The translations under genes were made by a program, and so were the position numbers. A DNA stretch of 64,000 nt, taken from positions 7,006,001-7,070,000 of the forward strand of contig NC_065877.1 of the NCBI RefSeq assembly GCF_933775445.1, given 5' to 3'. This document shows positions 35,314-47,460 of this stretch, piece by piece. Position 1 is the first letter of the stretch; each line of letters begins with the position of its first letter. This DNA is from Argentina anserina. Its lineage: Eukaryota; Streptophyta; Magnoliopsida; Rosales; Rosaceae. A model generated the notes under the pieces. That model saw nothing but the letters and a program-made list of their open reading frames with translations, did no database searches and was not told the origin of the DNA.

Positions 35314-38300
35314 ATGGGGACTACTGCTCTGAGGCAGTTATTGAAGAGCATCTGCAGCAATTCGCTTTGGAATTATGGGGTCTTTTGGAAGCTGAGGCAT
35401 CAGACTGATTTGTGAGTTGTCTTTCTTGGCCATTCTTTCGGTTTCGGTTTTTTGTTTGTTTGTTAAGAAATTGGCATTTGGTACTAATTTCATTGTGAGT
35501 GGCATAATTTGGGTTCATAATTTTGATTTGTTCATAAAAATGCATCTATATTTCCGAAGTTCCAATCTTTTCTGCATGATTCTAGCTTTGGCCTGTTAGA
35601 TTCGTTTGTTAAAATCGCCATTAGGTTCCTGACTGCCTAACATGGTGTAAGATTTTGCTCTTCATCTTTTAGAATTATAAATGAAGCATACAATCTACTA
35701 TTCTTGAAAAGTAGCTTCAAGTTTCTGGTGATCCCCAGTTGATACTTTTTTGTTTTGTTGTCTAAAGGATTTTGAGATGGGAGGATGGCTACTGTCACCA
35801 ACCGAAACCGAGAGAAACTGTGGATGATGCAACAGATAACTTTTACTTTGGTGAGACGAATGAGATAACTTTCAAGAAGTGTGCAACAAGGATACCCGAC
35901 CATGGATCTACTGGCTATTCAATTGGACTTGCAGTGGCTGATATGTCACATATTCAGTACACATTTGGAAAGGGGTACAATCTTATTTTGACCTTATCTT
36001 TGTAAATTATTTTCAAAGATTTGAAACATGCTCAAAATATGTATGAAAAGATGAAGAAGTAGCAATATTTTCCACCAAAAATAGAGTTTGTAGTTGGTAA
36101 GTTCTTGCAGCCTCAAAAATAATGATATAAAAGACATCAACTCTATGTCATTTTGATTATTTATCCCCATCAGACGTCCCTAATAATCTGGTTGTGCGAG
36201 ATCACCTTGACTACTATGGTTTTCCACACTCTCTTTCCATAGTCCTGGCAGAACACTCTGATGTAAACAGAGCTATAAAAATTGAACCATTGTAACTGTC
36301 CCTACATTGCATAATTTTTATTTTTTGAAGAGATACAATGCCTTGAAAATTCTGGGTTCTCATACTTTTGGAAATCTGAAAGTTGGTAACTTTTTTATTA
36401 AGTAGTTTTGAATAATTTCTCAGGATTGTCGGTGAGGTTGCAAGTACTGGTAACCATAGCTGGGTGTTCCTCAATTGTTTGCGCACCAGTAAATCTGACT
36501 CGAACTTGGTTCCGGATGTAAGTTTAGTAGAACAAGTTCATAATATTTGTGACATATACCGAACAATTTATCTGAAAGATGGATATTTTTGTTTGCAGTG
36601 TCCAGATGAATGGTTGGTTCAGTATGCATTGGGTGTGAAGGTAACAATTTTGGCACAGTTGAAGTCTTAGTAATTACTACAAATTATTTGAAAACCTACT
36701 TACCTTTTTCTTTTTCATGCAGACAATTTTGCTTGTACCTGTACTTCCACATGGAGTTTTGCAATTTGGCTCCTTGGAAACGGTGCTTGCTCATCCTAAA
36801 CTTAGTTTATTTTTCTTGCATTGGTTCTTCTTTTCTAGATTAGATATATATTCCATGTTGTGGTGTTTTGTTATAAGCTGTTTTGATATGTTGTAGCTCA
36901 TTCTACATGTGTCTGGGATGTTGCTCTTTCCCCTTTGGGAAATTAATTACTTTGTGTTGCTTCTCAGTCTGATTTCTGCATCCGGTATCCCACTGTATAT
37001 GTACCTCTCTGTGTGCACTCATGTCAGTATGATGGTAAACATATAACCTTATATTTTCCTTTCTTGTCCGATCAAGATTTCAGGTTGCTGAAGATCTGGC
37101 AGTAGTTGTTTTCATGAAAGATAGATTCAATGATATTCCTAATGTCATGGGGAAAGCTGTATCTTCCAACATAATTCGGAGCATTCAAGCTCCACATTCT
37201 TGGTCACAATCATCTGGTTTAAGGGAGAACACATATGAGTCAACAACTGTTGGCATTAACCCTCTGAAAGTTGAAAGGTCAGAAGATTTTGATGACCTCG
37301 GACAGAATAATACCACACTATTGACTTTGGAGCAGTTCATGCAATTACCAACCATTGACGATCCAATATTTGGAATAGAATCATCAGTTTTTAAGGATGC
37401 AGGTGAATGTGAGATTGGTGGTCCGACAGTTTTTTCTACTAAAGAACCATATACAGTTAATCAGTCTTCAGATCCAAGTCTGCTGGATATGCTAGAAAAT
37501 CAGCTGTTCGGTTTTTCTTGTCAAGAGGAAGAACTAGTTGCCTTTCCTCAGAATGGCATTTATAATTTTGGAGTTTTTGGAGAATCCTTATATGGCTTCA
37601 ATTCTTACATTGCTGGAAGTGTAGCAGATACAAGTCACAACAGTATGAATAATATTTTTGAATTTCTTGAAACTAGTGAGCTACACAAACCACTTGAAAC
37701 ATCTTTCCAGAGGCCAACCGATGAACAGTTGTGGGATTTATCCATCTCCATTGATGATACATGTAGCAGCTCTGGTGTACAGAAAGATCTTATTAGCAGC
37801 ATTAACCCATCATGGTTCTCCAACGCATGTGATCCTGAGAACTTTTTGGAAGCTTCAGTAGCCAAAGATGACACATCATTTAGCATATCTGATGGTATTA
37901 AATCATGTACAACCTCTTCAAGACAATCTTCAGGTCCCTATAAACAACTGAAATTTGAAGAGGGTGCCACGATGGAATGTGAACCACTGATATGGAGCCA
38001 TACATCTGCTTTGCCTGCCAGATGCAAGACTTCATCTTCTTTCACAGGCACAATGAACACTGTGGTTGACAATCAGCATGAAGATAAGGGATACACTCCT
38101 ACACCGTCTATAAAGGAGCACAAGTTGTCCGGCACCAATGCAAGAAGGGCCAAATCTGGATATAGTCCCAAGCTAAGACCAAGAGATAGACAGCTGATTC
38201 AGGATCGTGTCAAGGAACTTCGGGAACTTGTCCCAAATGGTGCCAAGGTTTGTGTTGTTTTTACGTTCATTTACTATTGTTGGGCAGTACTGCAGTAAAT

Positions 38301-39452
38301 AGTTGCATATCTTTTTCTAACTAGGCATTCTTCATCTGTTGTAAGTTCAGTGCAGCATTGATGGCCTCTTGGACCTAACAATAAAACACATGACGTATTT
38401 AAGAAGCATGACTGATCAAGCTGAAAAATTGAAGCCCTATGAACATCAAGATCAAGAGGTATACAAAGTTTATTTGTATGCGTCTCAATTTTCTCTATTC
38501 AGGAGCTATGATCTTGCGATATGAATTTTAGAAATTGATATTCTAAAAACTGTTTTCTACTACTTCATAGTTTGAAGAACCATGAGTGTGACACTAGAGA
38601 TTGTTAACATAATGACCTTACAAGTGAAATGGTTTCCATTCCTCGGGCCTTTAGTAAGATTGTAAAATCTTATGAGTCAAGTTTAGTGATTTTCACTGAA
38701 CAGTCATCAGACACTTCCTATAACTTGAATTCTCCATAATGACTGTGGAACTATATAGTAAATGTTTAACTGCATTGCAAAGTCAAACGGCTTCGGTGAG
38801 GATTTGCAATTTTTTTTTTTTGCAAATCATTTTCCTCAAGGAACCCGCAGTTTGGCTTACCAAATTATTATTTGCATACTTACATTACAATTTTTTGACT
38901 TTTCTGAGATGACGCTGCAGGCAACTGGTTGCAACAATACAAATGTGACCCCAAGCAGTTCCTCAAATGGGACAAGCAGGGCTTTTGAACTTGGAGGTGA
39001 ACTCCAGATTAGTCCCATTGTAGTAGAAGATCTTGAACACCCGGGCCATATGCTCATAGAGGTCTGTTCCCTCGCTTTCTGAATTGTATGAACCATTTCC
39101 TCTACGCAGAATATCTCACTGTCACCTGACAATGGTAACTATTGATCACTGCAGATGTTATGTGATGAACATGGGCTCTTCCTTGAAATCGCCCAAGCTA
39201 TCAGGCGGTTGGAGTTAACAGTGTTGAAGGGTGTGATGGAAACCCGATCAAACAACTTATGGGCACATTTTGTTGTTGAGGTACATTTTTGTTACGCTAT
39301 GTTGTGTGAAATATATTTAGATCCTATTCCTGATTAAAGATAATTTCCCATAATTTGCTCAGGTTCCCAGGGGTTTTCATAGGATGGATGTGTTCTGGCC
39401 TCTTCTACATCTACTGCAACGCAGAAGAAGTTCCTTGTCAAGCAAGATCTGA
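35314..39452 (+). CDS. LONESOME HIGHWAY-like bHLH transcription factor (EMB1444/bHLH155 type)
   Basis: Ten exons: 35314-35411, 35768-35974, 36424-36517, 36599-36640, 36723-36782, 37084-38247, 38351-38458, 38921-39061, 39155-39280, 39363-39452. All have GT-AG borders and joined length 2,130 nt (709 residues). The N-terminus MGTTALRQLLKSICSNSLWN followed by ILRWEDGYCHQPKPRE and GKGIVGEVASTGNHSWVF is the LHW-type MYC_N domain (to about residue 182). A long acidic/Ser-rich middle follows. The bHLH region (about 530-590) reads PKLRPRDRQLIQDRVKELRE then SIDGLLDLTIKHMTYLRSM. A C-terminal ACT-like segment (about 620-705) contains MLIEMLCDEHGLFLEIAQAI. LHW-family proteins pair with TMO5-type bHLH proteins in the nucleus to drive vascular-cell divisions. 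The leader has uORFs. Exact orthology within the family is inferred. Confidence 0.93.
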
Positions 39453-39770
39453 TGAGTTGAAAGACCAGATAACAAAGTTAAGACCGTGGAAATATCTAGT
39501 GCAATGTAAATGAATCACTACAAGTACTTATAATTTGTGTACAAACTCGGAGAAATCCATCTGTTATTTGCCGTCTAAAGACTACTAGCTTCTAATAACG
39601 ACCAAGATTGGAATACAAAGCCAATATGCTCCTCCATGCACGCACGTATTGAAATATATAGAATCTTGCATTCCACACATACAAGACCAAACGTGCATCT
39701 AAGAACAGCCGACTCTAGTCGGTCACTCCTAACTATCATCCTCTTGCCTCTGCTGTCAATGCACACCAAT
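39453..39770. other. Shared 3' intergenic space of convergent genes
   Basis: Only 318 bases separate the stop codons of the bHLH gene (plus) and the RCC1 gene (minus). Both 3' untranslated regions and both polyadenylation sites must lie here or overlap, so antisense overlap of the two mRNAs is likely. Confidence 0.7.
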
Positions 39771-42714
39771 TCAATTGGGTATGTCCGCCAGCATTAGCGT
39801 GTGCCACCAGCCACATGCAATATGCTTAGGCAGGCAGCCATCTAGAGAAACTTTACAAGGAAGGTTCCTATCCACAGAATCGCCCAGACCAAGCTTGCAT
39901 TCAAACAACAATAGACAAATTTTCAGTAATAACATATGGCAATGTATTGTTTTAAGACCTAATGTCTGATAACAGAACATAGTGACCATACCTGCCCATA
40001 CTTGTTCCATCCCCAGCTAAACAAGTGACCATCTTCTGCAAACAATGAAACAAATAAATGAAGCACCCATAGCAGTTTTGAGTTCTGTCAACTATTTTGA
40101 AACCAAATGAGCCAAAGACCAATTATATTGGTTTCTTTGGCCTTACCCGTTAGTATAGTACTATGGCGTGCTCCACAGGAAGCTGCTTTGGCGTGCTTGT
40201 TTTCCAGACTTGAAGAGTTAAGAAGCCTAGGCAGAGTCTAAAGTAGTACACGGGTGAGTTTAGTTCACACAAAATTCCTCTGTCAAAGATTAGTTTTCTG
40301 TAACGGGTAATGAAAAGCAGAAAACAATGCAGATCTTATTTGGCATGCTGAAGCCAAGAGCAATAACCGTCCTAGTCGGAACACTATTGAATAATTGATG
40401 CTTCCATTCCAAACTAATAATGCAAAAAACTGTGATCCTACCTCAGCCTCCTCACAACCTGTTCCCAATTGTCCAAACTGATTCCCTCCAAAAGCATATA
40501 TGTGGCCATCAACAGATATGCAAACAGTATGCCATAGTCCAGCAGTTATACTTTTCACTCTAGTATCCACTAATGACTCCACAGGAGTAGCCTTTAGCTG
40601 ATCTTTTGTGTTCCCTTGCCCACACTATATCAAAAGAAAAATATTACAATACTTATTTATACATATGTGTGAGTATATGTATAATTGACACCACATTCAG
40701 ATATAAACTATAGGACTCAGCTTGGTTAAAGAATAATACTAGTCCAGTTGAACTACTAGTGAGTAGCACTGCCGATTCTATCAAAATTTAATGAGGGTGC
40801 AGTGGAAAGCATTCACTCAATGAAGGACAATCTAGCAAGCTTACCTGTCCATACAGGCCCCAGCCAAAAGTAAGTAGTGCTCCAGTGTCTGCGAATTGTA
40901 AACATATTAACGATTGGAACAAAAGGAAAAAAAAGACATGCAGACAATTGCATAACACTTGATTGTCAACAATTAAGAGAACTGATAGAACAACCGAGAT
41001 TAATGCCACAACCTTCAAACCTAATCCCTGGGATTATTATTTGTTCTTACTGTACAAAATTTAACACCAAGAATGCTAGTATAAAACAAACCATGAAATG
41101 CAGACCTGTTATTACTGCACTATGTCGACCTCCACAAGCAATTTCCTTTACAAAACTTCCAGGAGATTTTGAACCACCTTGAGATACTGCAAATAACCTA
41201 TCCTTCCCAGAAGCAGATTGATCGATGCATGGTATGAGATGAGGAGCAGAGACCATCTTCATCCGGGAACCCAAACCCAGCTGTCCTTCGCCTCCATAGC
41301 CCCAACCCCAAACCTGTCCCATATCTGAAACTTCGGTTAAAATTATGATCCATCAGGTGTCTTGCTTTACATCAAAAATCTTCCAAAGCGTCGTACTTCC
41401 TAGAACCTACAAAACTATATGGTGTAACCACACAGAAATAGCAACTAACTCAAAATTTCTGAAGCATTAGGGGCAGCTCCTGCCCTCGCGGTATTACCTG
41501 ATAATGCTAAAGTGTGCCGCCCACCGGCAGCAACCGTAGTGATCCTCACTCCAGGACCCATTGTAACAAGACAAGGCGATGCCATGAAGAGTTCATCAGC
41601 AGCTGATGAACTTTCAGGTTCTAATTTAGCTGATGAAGTTTTCCTCCGCTTTGAAACTTCCTCTCCAGCCCTTTTTCCATCAAGATGAGATACTGTCTCA
41701 CTGCTAAAATTAAAGCCTCGGGGCAATGGTCTTCCTGCAGAGCATAATGAAGTACCAACATCACATTAATTCAGTCAAAAACAGAAAAAGCTCCCACATT
41801 GGTTCTCATAAACCTCGGTCTCAAAAATACCTTGTTCAGCTGGCAAGTAACTTAGTTTCCCAGTAGTCATAGCATCCTTCTCGATACTTCCCATCAAGCT
41901 CAAATCATGGAACACCTTCCCTGATGGAACACACTCTTTCCAGCCCCATGTATAAACTTCACCACTCTCTGTCATAAAAAAATCACAGACACCGACCGGA
42001 AACCATAAATTGCTAATAATGCACCCACATTATTATGTCACATCAACGAATTCAACCACTCAATTCCCCTCATTTCCAACAAATTTTGGTCGGTCACAAA
42101 TATCCAATACATACATGATCCTAAAATCCACAAAGCCAGGGGGACATGGGAACGGAATTGCACCTGTGACGGAAACACAATGGGCCCAACCAGCAGCAGC
42201 CTTGACCACTGAGGCTTCATTTGGGAGAGGAAAACTCCCTGGAGTCTCCTTCACACGCGCCACCACACCACATATATAAGAATCCAAATTTAGTCTCAAA
42301 TCCATAATTCTTTCATGTAATTACAAGATCACAACATTACGATTACCCCATGCTTCCCTGCAACCAAGTAGCTCTGCCCTTCTTCGTCCGCCGAGCCCCA
42401 CGTCATCAGTCTCCCACTCTCTAATCAATTTTTACAGACCAAAACAAAATCAGAGCCGAACTAAAGTAAATTCAAGTAACAAGAGTCGTCAGTCAAGATC
42501 TGGAGAAAATCAAACCTGATATCGCCATAGCGAAACCGCAACCGCCACCGCAGACCTCCTTCCAGGAATCTCCGCCGTCCATCGGATCCGGAAACTTCAC
42601 CGGCTCCAGAGACAGCATCGGAGACTTTTCCGGCGATACTCCGGGTAGATATCCCGACATGTACACCGCAGCTTCTCTGCGGCTCTCCATCTTCGCACCT
42701 TCGTTCCCGTTCAT
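39771..42714 (-). CDS. RCC1-repeat protein (RUG/UVR8-like family), frameshift in exon 9
   Basis: Eleven exons, from the 5' end: 42714-42516, 42420-42347, 42248-42164, 41968-41831, 41734-41498, 41324-41106, 40888-40845, 40624-40442, 40236-40147, 40035-39992, 39893-39771. RCC1 repeats are clear: RLMTWGSADEEGQSYL, AAAGWAHCVSVT, GEVYTWGWKECVPSGK, VAAGGRHTLALS, GQVWGWGYGGEGQLGLGS, IACGGRHSAVIT, LLTFGWGLYGQ, ITAGLWHTVCISVDGHIYAF, CGARHSTILT, HLFSWGWNKYGQLGLGDS, IACGWWHTLMLAD. A basic insert with KRRKTSS lies between repeats. Expected length is about 478 residues. Exon 9 enters in phase 0 and must leave in phase 1, but it is 90 nt and reads out of frame after TLPRLLNSSSLE; one A seems missing at 40200-40202. 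A downstream acceptor (exon start 40207) would keep the frame and skip those residues. RCC1 propellers act as exchange factors or chromatin/photoreceptor proteins; this member's role is unknown. Confidence 0.9.
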
Positions 42715-42845
42715 CGGAGCAGAGTTTGAATTTCCGTTTACTAAAAGCAACAGTCTTTTGGTTCGGAGTTTCAGTCTGTCTAGCTCTTCTTCGGGAAATC
42801 GAGGCGGATCGTTTTACAGGATATGAGGAGTGCCACGTCAGGTGA

Positions 42846-42851
42846 CACGTG
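42846..42851. promoter_or_regulatory. G-box in the RCC1 gene promoter
   Basis: CACGTG within GACACGTGGG, about 130 bases upstream of the RCC1 start codon, with a CCACGTCA element about 15 bases away. Such paired ACGT elements bind bZIP/bHLH factors in light- and ABA-responsive plant promoters. Function here is inferred from sequence only. Confidence 0.4.
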
Positions 42852-42859
42852 GGAGTGTC

Positions 42860-43684
42860 TGAGCCGCGTGTTTGGAGTACTAAATTTATAAGCGCAAGGG
42901 TGTTGGAACTTTCTGGAAGAGAGGAGGAAGTCGGTAAAGGAAGCATGTGAGGCGCGCTCCAGTGGAGTGCCGCGTGGTATTATTCTAATCATTGCATGAG
43001 GGTTTTTTCGGTTGCAACTTGCAAGTGGCGGGTGAGATTAGAACTCTTCCCAATGCAGAACGCGTGGCAGGTGGATCGTCATTTTAAGATATCAATTTTA
43101 GTTTTATTTGTCGAAATTTTTAATAATAGCAGAGATTATAACAACTCCCACCATTTCTCTAGCTAACATCATATAACAAGAAAGCAGTCGCACAATAACA
43201 CAAGAGTCGAGTCCTTTAAAAAAAAAAAATTCTTCATTGTGATTTTACTGAAAGTGGATATATTTTCTGAATTTTCCTAAGCGGCATTAGCATATAAGTA
43301 ATATATATAGTGCAAGATATTGTTGATGAATTGACCGAGATGGTAAGTTTATTAACACAGTTACTGTTCATGATCTCTATTAAAAAGATATCGATCTTGA
43401 CAACTAGGTGGAGTTTCAGGTAGCTTCAATTCAGCATCCAAGCTAAAATGTAATAATCAATCCATTCTTGAAAACTCAAAATTACACATCTTTTGCCAAC
43501 AGCGGTTCATTCCAACTGTTAGGAAAATGTTTAGTAAACATTAATTAAATCTGAATTAATTAATTGGAGGACCTAATTATCCGTATACAACGAATTAATA
43601 AAGAATATATACTGATGGCAATTAGCAGATATCTTCTTCACGTACGTATCCGATCCGTCGTTTCAAATAAATTGATCAAGTTCG
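42860..43684. other. Intergenic between RCC1 promoter and dehydrogenase 3' end
   Basis: GC-balanced promoter-side DNA to about 43080, then AT-rich. No gene or repeat was recognised; the 3' untranslated region of the minus-strand dehydrogenase occupies the right edge. Confidence 0.5.
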
Positions 43685-44960
43685 TTAGAAACCGCTCACT
43701 GTGAATCCTCCATCAACATTAACAACTTGTCCATTGATGTAAGAAGCCGCAGGAAGGCAGAGGAAAGAGACCAAAGATGAAATTTCATTAGGCTCAGCAA
43801 CACGACGAATTGGAGTTCGACCTATTAACCTTCTGAAATCCTCAGAATGATCATCCTGATGCAATTAACGAAGTTTGAGATGTCAGATCGATATAGATGT
43901 CAACTTAGACACAATTATCATAGGTTACTTAATAATATACATGAAATTGTAGGTTAATTAATTTGTAAGCATATTTACATTTTCAACTTTAGCACCGGTG
44001 TTCACTGCCCAAGGTGCTACAGTGTTTGTCCGAATTTTGTCTCTTGCCCACTCGCATGCCAAGTTCTTTGAAACTTGGATAACAGCACCTATAAAATAGC
44101 AATGTAAATTAGAAAACAGCAAGTAATTTAAGGTCATGCAATTAAGTGATTATAAGATTTTATTTACTTAATTAGAAATTAATACTCACTCTTTGTTGCT
44201 GCATAGGCAGATAGTCTAGGTAGAGCAATGGCACCAGCAATGGAGGCGATAAATACAATACTTGCATTTTCTGAGGCCTTCAAGAGAGGATATGAAAGCT
44301 GACACAGATGGTAAGAAGATTCAACATTGGAACCCATCATACTTGATAAATCTTCCAAAGTATAATCTTGGGTTCTTCTCAGCGTAACTGAAGCAGCATT
44401 ATTTACCTACATACATAATTCAATGAAATATTATTTCCAATCTCAGTTTCTTAATCCCTCATTCTGGTATATATAGAAAAATTCAAGTGCACGTTTTAAG
44501 ATTTAAATTAATATAAATTAGCAGGATCGATGTACTCACAAGGATGTTGAGTTTTCCATCAAAGACAAACGAGACAGTTTTAACGAGCTCCTCCCTTTGA
44601 GATTTGGACGTGAGGTCACAAACTGAACCACTCACTTTAAATCCCTTGCTCTTCCATTCTTTAACCCTCTCGTCGATCTGTTCTTGGCTGCGAGCACAGG
44701 TATGCACAGCGGCCCCAAGTCCAGCTAGCTCTTCCACAATGGCATATCTAAATCATACGGACAAATTGATATGTTAGCCCTGGAACCAAATCATGCAGAG
44801 GATTCTGAGGAACGATTTGGTAAAACTTGAACTATTTATTGAATACAGAAACGATCGATGAAGAACGAGAAGAGAGAACTAACCCAATGCCTTTAGTTCC
44901 ACCCGTAACAAGGGCAGTCATACCGTTTAGAGACCATCTTTGGCTGTTGAACCCTGCCAT
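43685..44960 (-). CDS. Tropinone-reductase-like short-chain dehydrogenase, copy 1 (five exons)
   Basis: Exons from the 5' end: 44960-44884, 44747-44540, 44406-44190, 44088-43979, 43855-43685; joined 783 nt, 260 residues, the usual length of the family. The NADP-binding motif TGGTKGIG is at residues 19-26 and NNAA at 97-100. The catalytic set is Asn122, Ser150, Tyr163 and Lys167 (YAATK). The C-terminus ends INGQVVNVDGGFTVSGF, typical of plant tropinone-reductase-like SDR proteins. These are cytosolic NADPH-dependent reductases of small carbonyl compounds; most plant members do not act on tropinone, so the substrate is unknown. It is a close paralogue of the plus-strand gene at 56375-57491, which lacks the intron between exons 3 and 4. 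All key residues are intact, so it is probably functional. Confidence 0.93.
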
Positions 44961-45133
44961 TAAATTTTTTGCTCGAGTGGTTTTGATTAACAGGTAGGGG
45001 AAAGACTGAATCAGTAGAATCGAGTACGTATGAGTAATAAGGAAGCACAACTAATAAACTCAAAGCTAGATGTGGATGTTTTTTTTCGATGATGAAACTG
45101 GATGTGGATGTTGAGAATGCTATGAAAGCTGTG

Positions 45134-45141
45134 TTTATATA
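45134..45141 (-). promoter_or_regulatory. Putative TATA box of dehydrogenase copy 1
   Basis: On the minus strand CCTATATAAACACAGC lies about 175 bases upstream of the ATG. The following CACAGCTTTCATAG is also found after the TATA-like sequence of copy 2 (56215-56239), which supports it as the common core promoter. Confidence 0.6.
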
Positions 45142-45458
45142 GGGTTTTTGGTAGACACCGATATTGACGTTGACATGGACCAAATCAAATATTGTAATCA
45201 TCTAAGGAGAATGAAAAATGATCAAACAGCGTTTTTGCACTTATAGCTGGTCCTGGGTCAAATTTCTTTTTCAGTTAGTGATTCCAAATGCATGAATATA
45301 GTGAATATGGAAGTAATATATAGAATTTCGCACTTAGGTCAATTATTTATATATACACATCTACGGTTGAACCTGTTCACACATACCATAGCATACAGGA
45401 GGAACGTAAATTGGACTCTCTTTGCATGACCGTGTATTTAATCACAGTTATGCAAAAA

Positions 45459-45656
45459 TGTCTTCGTGCTTAATTGGCTAGTTGATCTTATTCTAATCAT
45501 TGATCATTTGATATTTACAAACTAATTTGATATATAGTTTAATGACATTCACACAAAAAATGTCATCGTGCTTAATTGGCTAGTTGATCTTTTTCTAATC
45601 ACTGATCATTTGATATTTACAAACTAATTTGTTAGTTTAATAACATTCACACAAAA
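45459..45656. repeat. Tandem duplication of a ~102-bp segment
   Basis: TGTCTTCGTGCTTAATTGGC at 45459 and TGTCATCGTGCTTAATTGGC at 45561 begin two direct copies that continue through TTGATATTTACAAACTAATT and CATTCACACAAAAAAT with small differences. Non-coding. Confidence 0.85.
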
Positions 45657-46215
45657 AATAGTTGAAGGGCATGGTGTTGTTGACCTCTTGGCTTCAATTT
45701 CTTTAGCTTTGAGAGTTCCTGTACGCACCTACTATGGTTCTCAACCTAATCTATCTAGTGCCATTAATGGGTCATGTACTTCTATTTTCAAAGTACGAAT
45801 ATAATTCCATCTTTGTTACTTCGATCAGGAGATGATGTGAATCATTTCATGTCTCTCCCGAAATATCAAAAGATAAAAAAATCGCGAGTCTCTTATCCTG
45901 TAATAACCCTAAATTTTAAACAATGTTAGTTTGATTTGGAATTCTATAAAATTTCGAATTTTATTAGAATGAACGTATTTGGTTGCGACGTTAGTAAACG
46001 AGAAACGGAAACGTTCTCGGAACGTTTAAATGGAAAAACGTTACATTTCCGTAACGTTTATATCGACTTTTATTTCGTCGATCGGTTGCGAAAACTTCCT
46101 TCACGAAAGTTGTAGAGCTCGTCGATACGAGTGCGTGGACATGTGACGCGTTCTAATCGGACGACGTACGTAAAAGTTATTCACGTTGGAAGTTAGTTTC
46201 CGATTTGGAAACTAG

Positions 46216-46223
46216 TATAAAAA
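46216..46223 (+). promoter_or_regulatory. LTR promoter TATA box
   Basis: TATAAAAAGG preceded by GC-balanced DNA and followed about 25-30 bases later by a TAGGGTTTCC leader-like sequence. An identical copy is present in the 3' LTR near 52770, where it could drive read-out toward dehydrogenase copy 2. Confidence 0.55.
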
Positions 46224-47186
46224 GGAAAATTTTTTTTAACTAGGGTTTCCATAACAGGAAACCCTTCATTTCCGCCGCTCTCTCCCTCCTTCTCTCTCTT
46301 CTCTCGCGATTTCTTCCTCCACGAGCCCTCCCTCGCTCACAAAACCAGGCCGGCGATCGCAGCCTCCAGGCCACCGTGCCTCTCACCGCCCACTCCGAGA
46401 GCACCGCAAGCACCTCCGTAGTCGACCCCGAGGTCGACGCACCTCCTTGTGACGCCGTGCGCTCTCTCGCCCAAACCCGAGGCCCGCACTTCGTCGCCGT
46501 CGCTCAAGCTCTTCTCCGACAAAGCTAGGGTACAGAGCAGGTGCGCCTCCATCACTCCTCAACCTCTGCAACCCCTACGATCGAAGGAGACGACGCGACG
46601 ACAACTCATCGAGGGATCGACTCGATCGAAGCTCCACCGTTTGATTTAGGTAAGGTTTGATGAATTTGACGTTTGTGTGTGATTGTATGATGTTTGGGAG
46701 TGATTGGGAGGATTTAGGTATTGTTTTTGAAGGATTTCGGAGGAGGATCGGAGGTGTGGAGGAGGGTGGAACACCGCCGCCTTAGGCGGCGCGTGTGGTG
46801 TTATGGGGGAGCTTAGGGGCGGCGGGAGGCCGTGAGAAGGAAGAGGGGAGGAAGGAGAATGGTTTTGGGCTGGTGGTGACATCACACGCGCCGGTTTTGG
46901 GCTCGGCGCGTGGGCCCCACGCACGGCCGGCCGGAGGTGGCGCGTGTGCCACACGCGCCGCCGTGTGAGGCGGTGGAAACAGTTTTGACAGAAGGGCATT
47001 TTGGTAATTTACTGTGTACGGTAAATGTAAATGTAATTTTTATTTACTTCGGTAAATGTAATTAAATTTTACCTTCGGTAAATGTAAATATAAATTACTT
47101 TCAGTAAATGTAAAAAGTAATTTTGTAAAAGGGTAATTTAGTAAATTTTATTTACTAAATTTGTATTTACATTTAAATCGTACGTA

Positions 47187-47460
47187 TACGTACAGAAATA
47201 CGTATTAATATTTATACGTACAGAAATACGTATTAATATTTATACGTACAGAAATACGCATTAATATTTATACGTACAGAAATACGTATATAATATTTAT
47301 ACGTACAGAAATACGTATTAATATTTATACGTACAGAAATACGTATTAATATTTATACGTACAGAAATACGTATATAATATTTATACGTACAGAAATACG
47401 TATTAATATTTATACGTACAGAAATACGTATTAATATTTATACGTACAGAAATACGTACT
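47187..47460. repeat. 28-bp satellite in the 5' LTR, ten units
   Basis: The unit ACGTACAGAAATACGTATTA (plus ATATTTAT) repeats with periods of 28 or 29 bases; CAG anchors fall at 47193, 47221, 47249, 47277, 47306, 47334, 47362, 47391, 47419 and 47447. The 29-base units carry TATATAATA in place of TATTAATA. Confidence 0.95.

Noticed and set aside
45660..45800. Coding relic next to the gypsy insertion
   Set aside because: A frame of about 45 codons is open but no family could be recognised and no continuation is seen beyond the gypsy element.
46337..46999. Minus-strand frames as genes (also at 52891-53553)
   Set aside because: They are duplicated exactly in both LTRs, have no family resemblance and run against the LTR's transcription direction.
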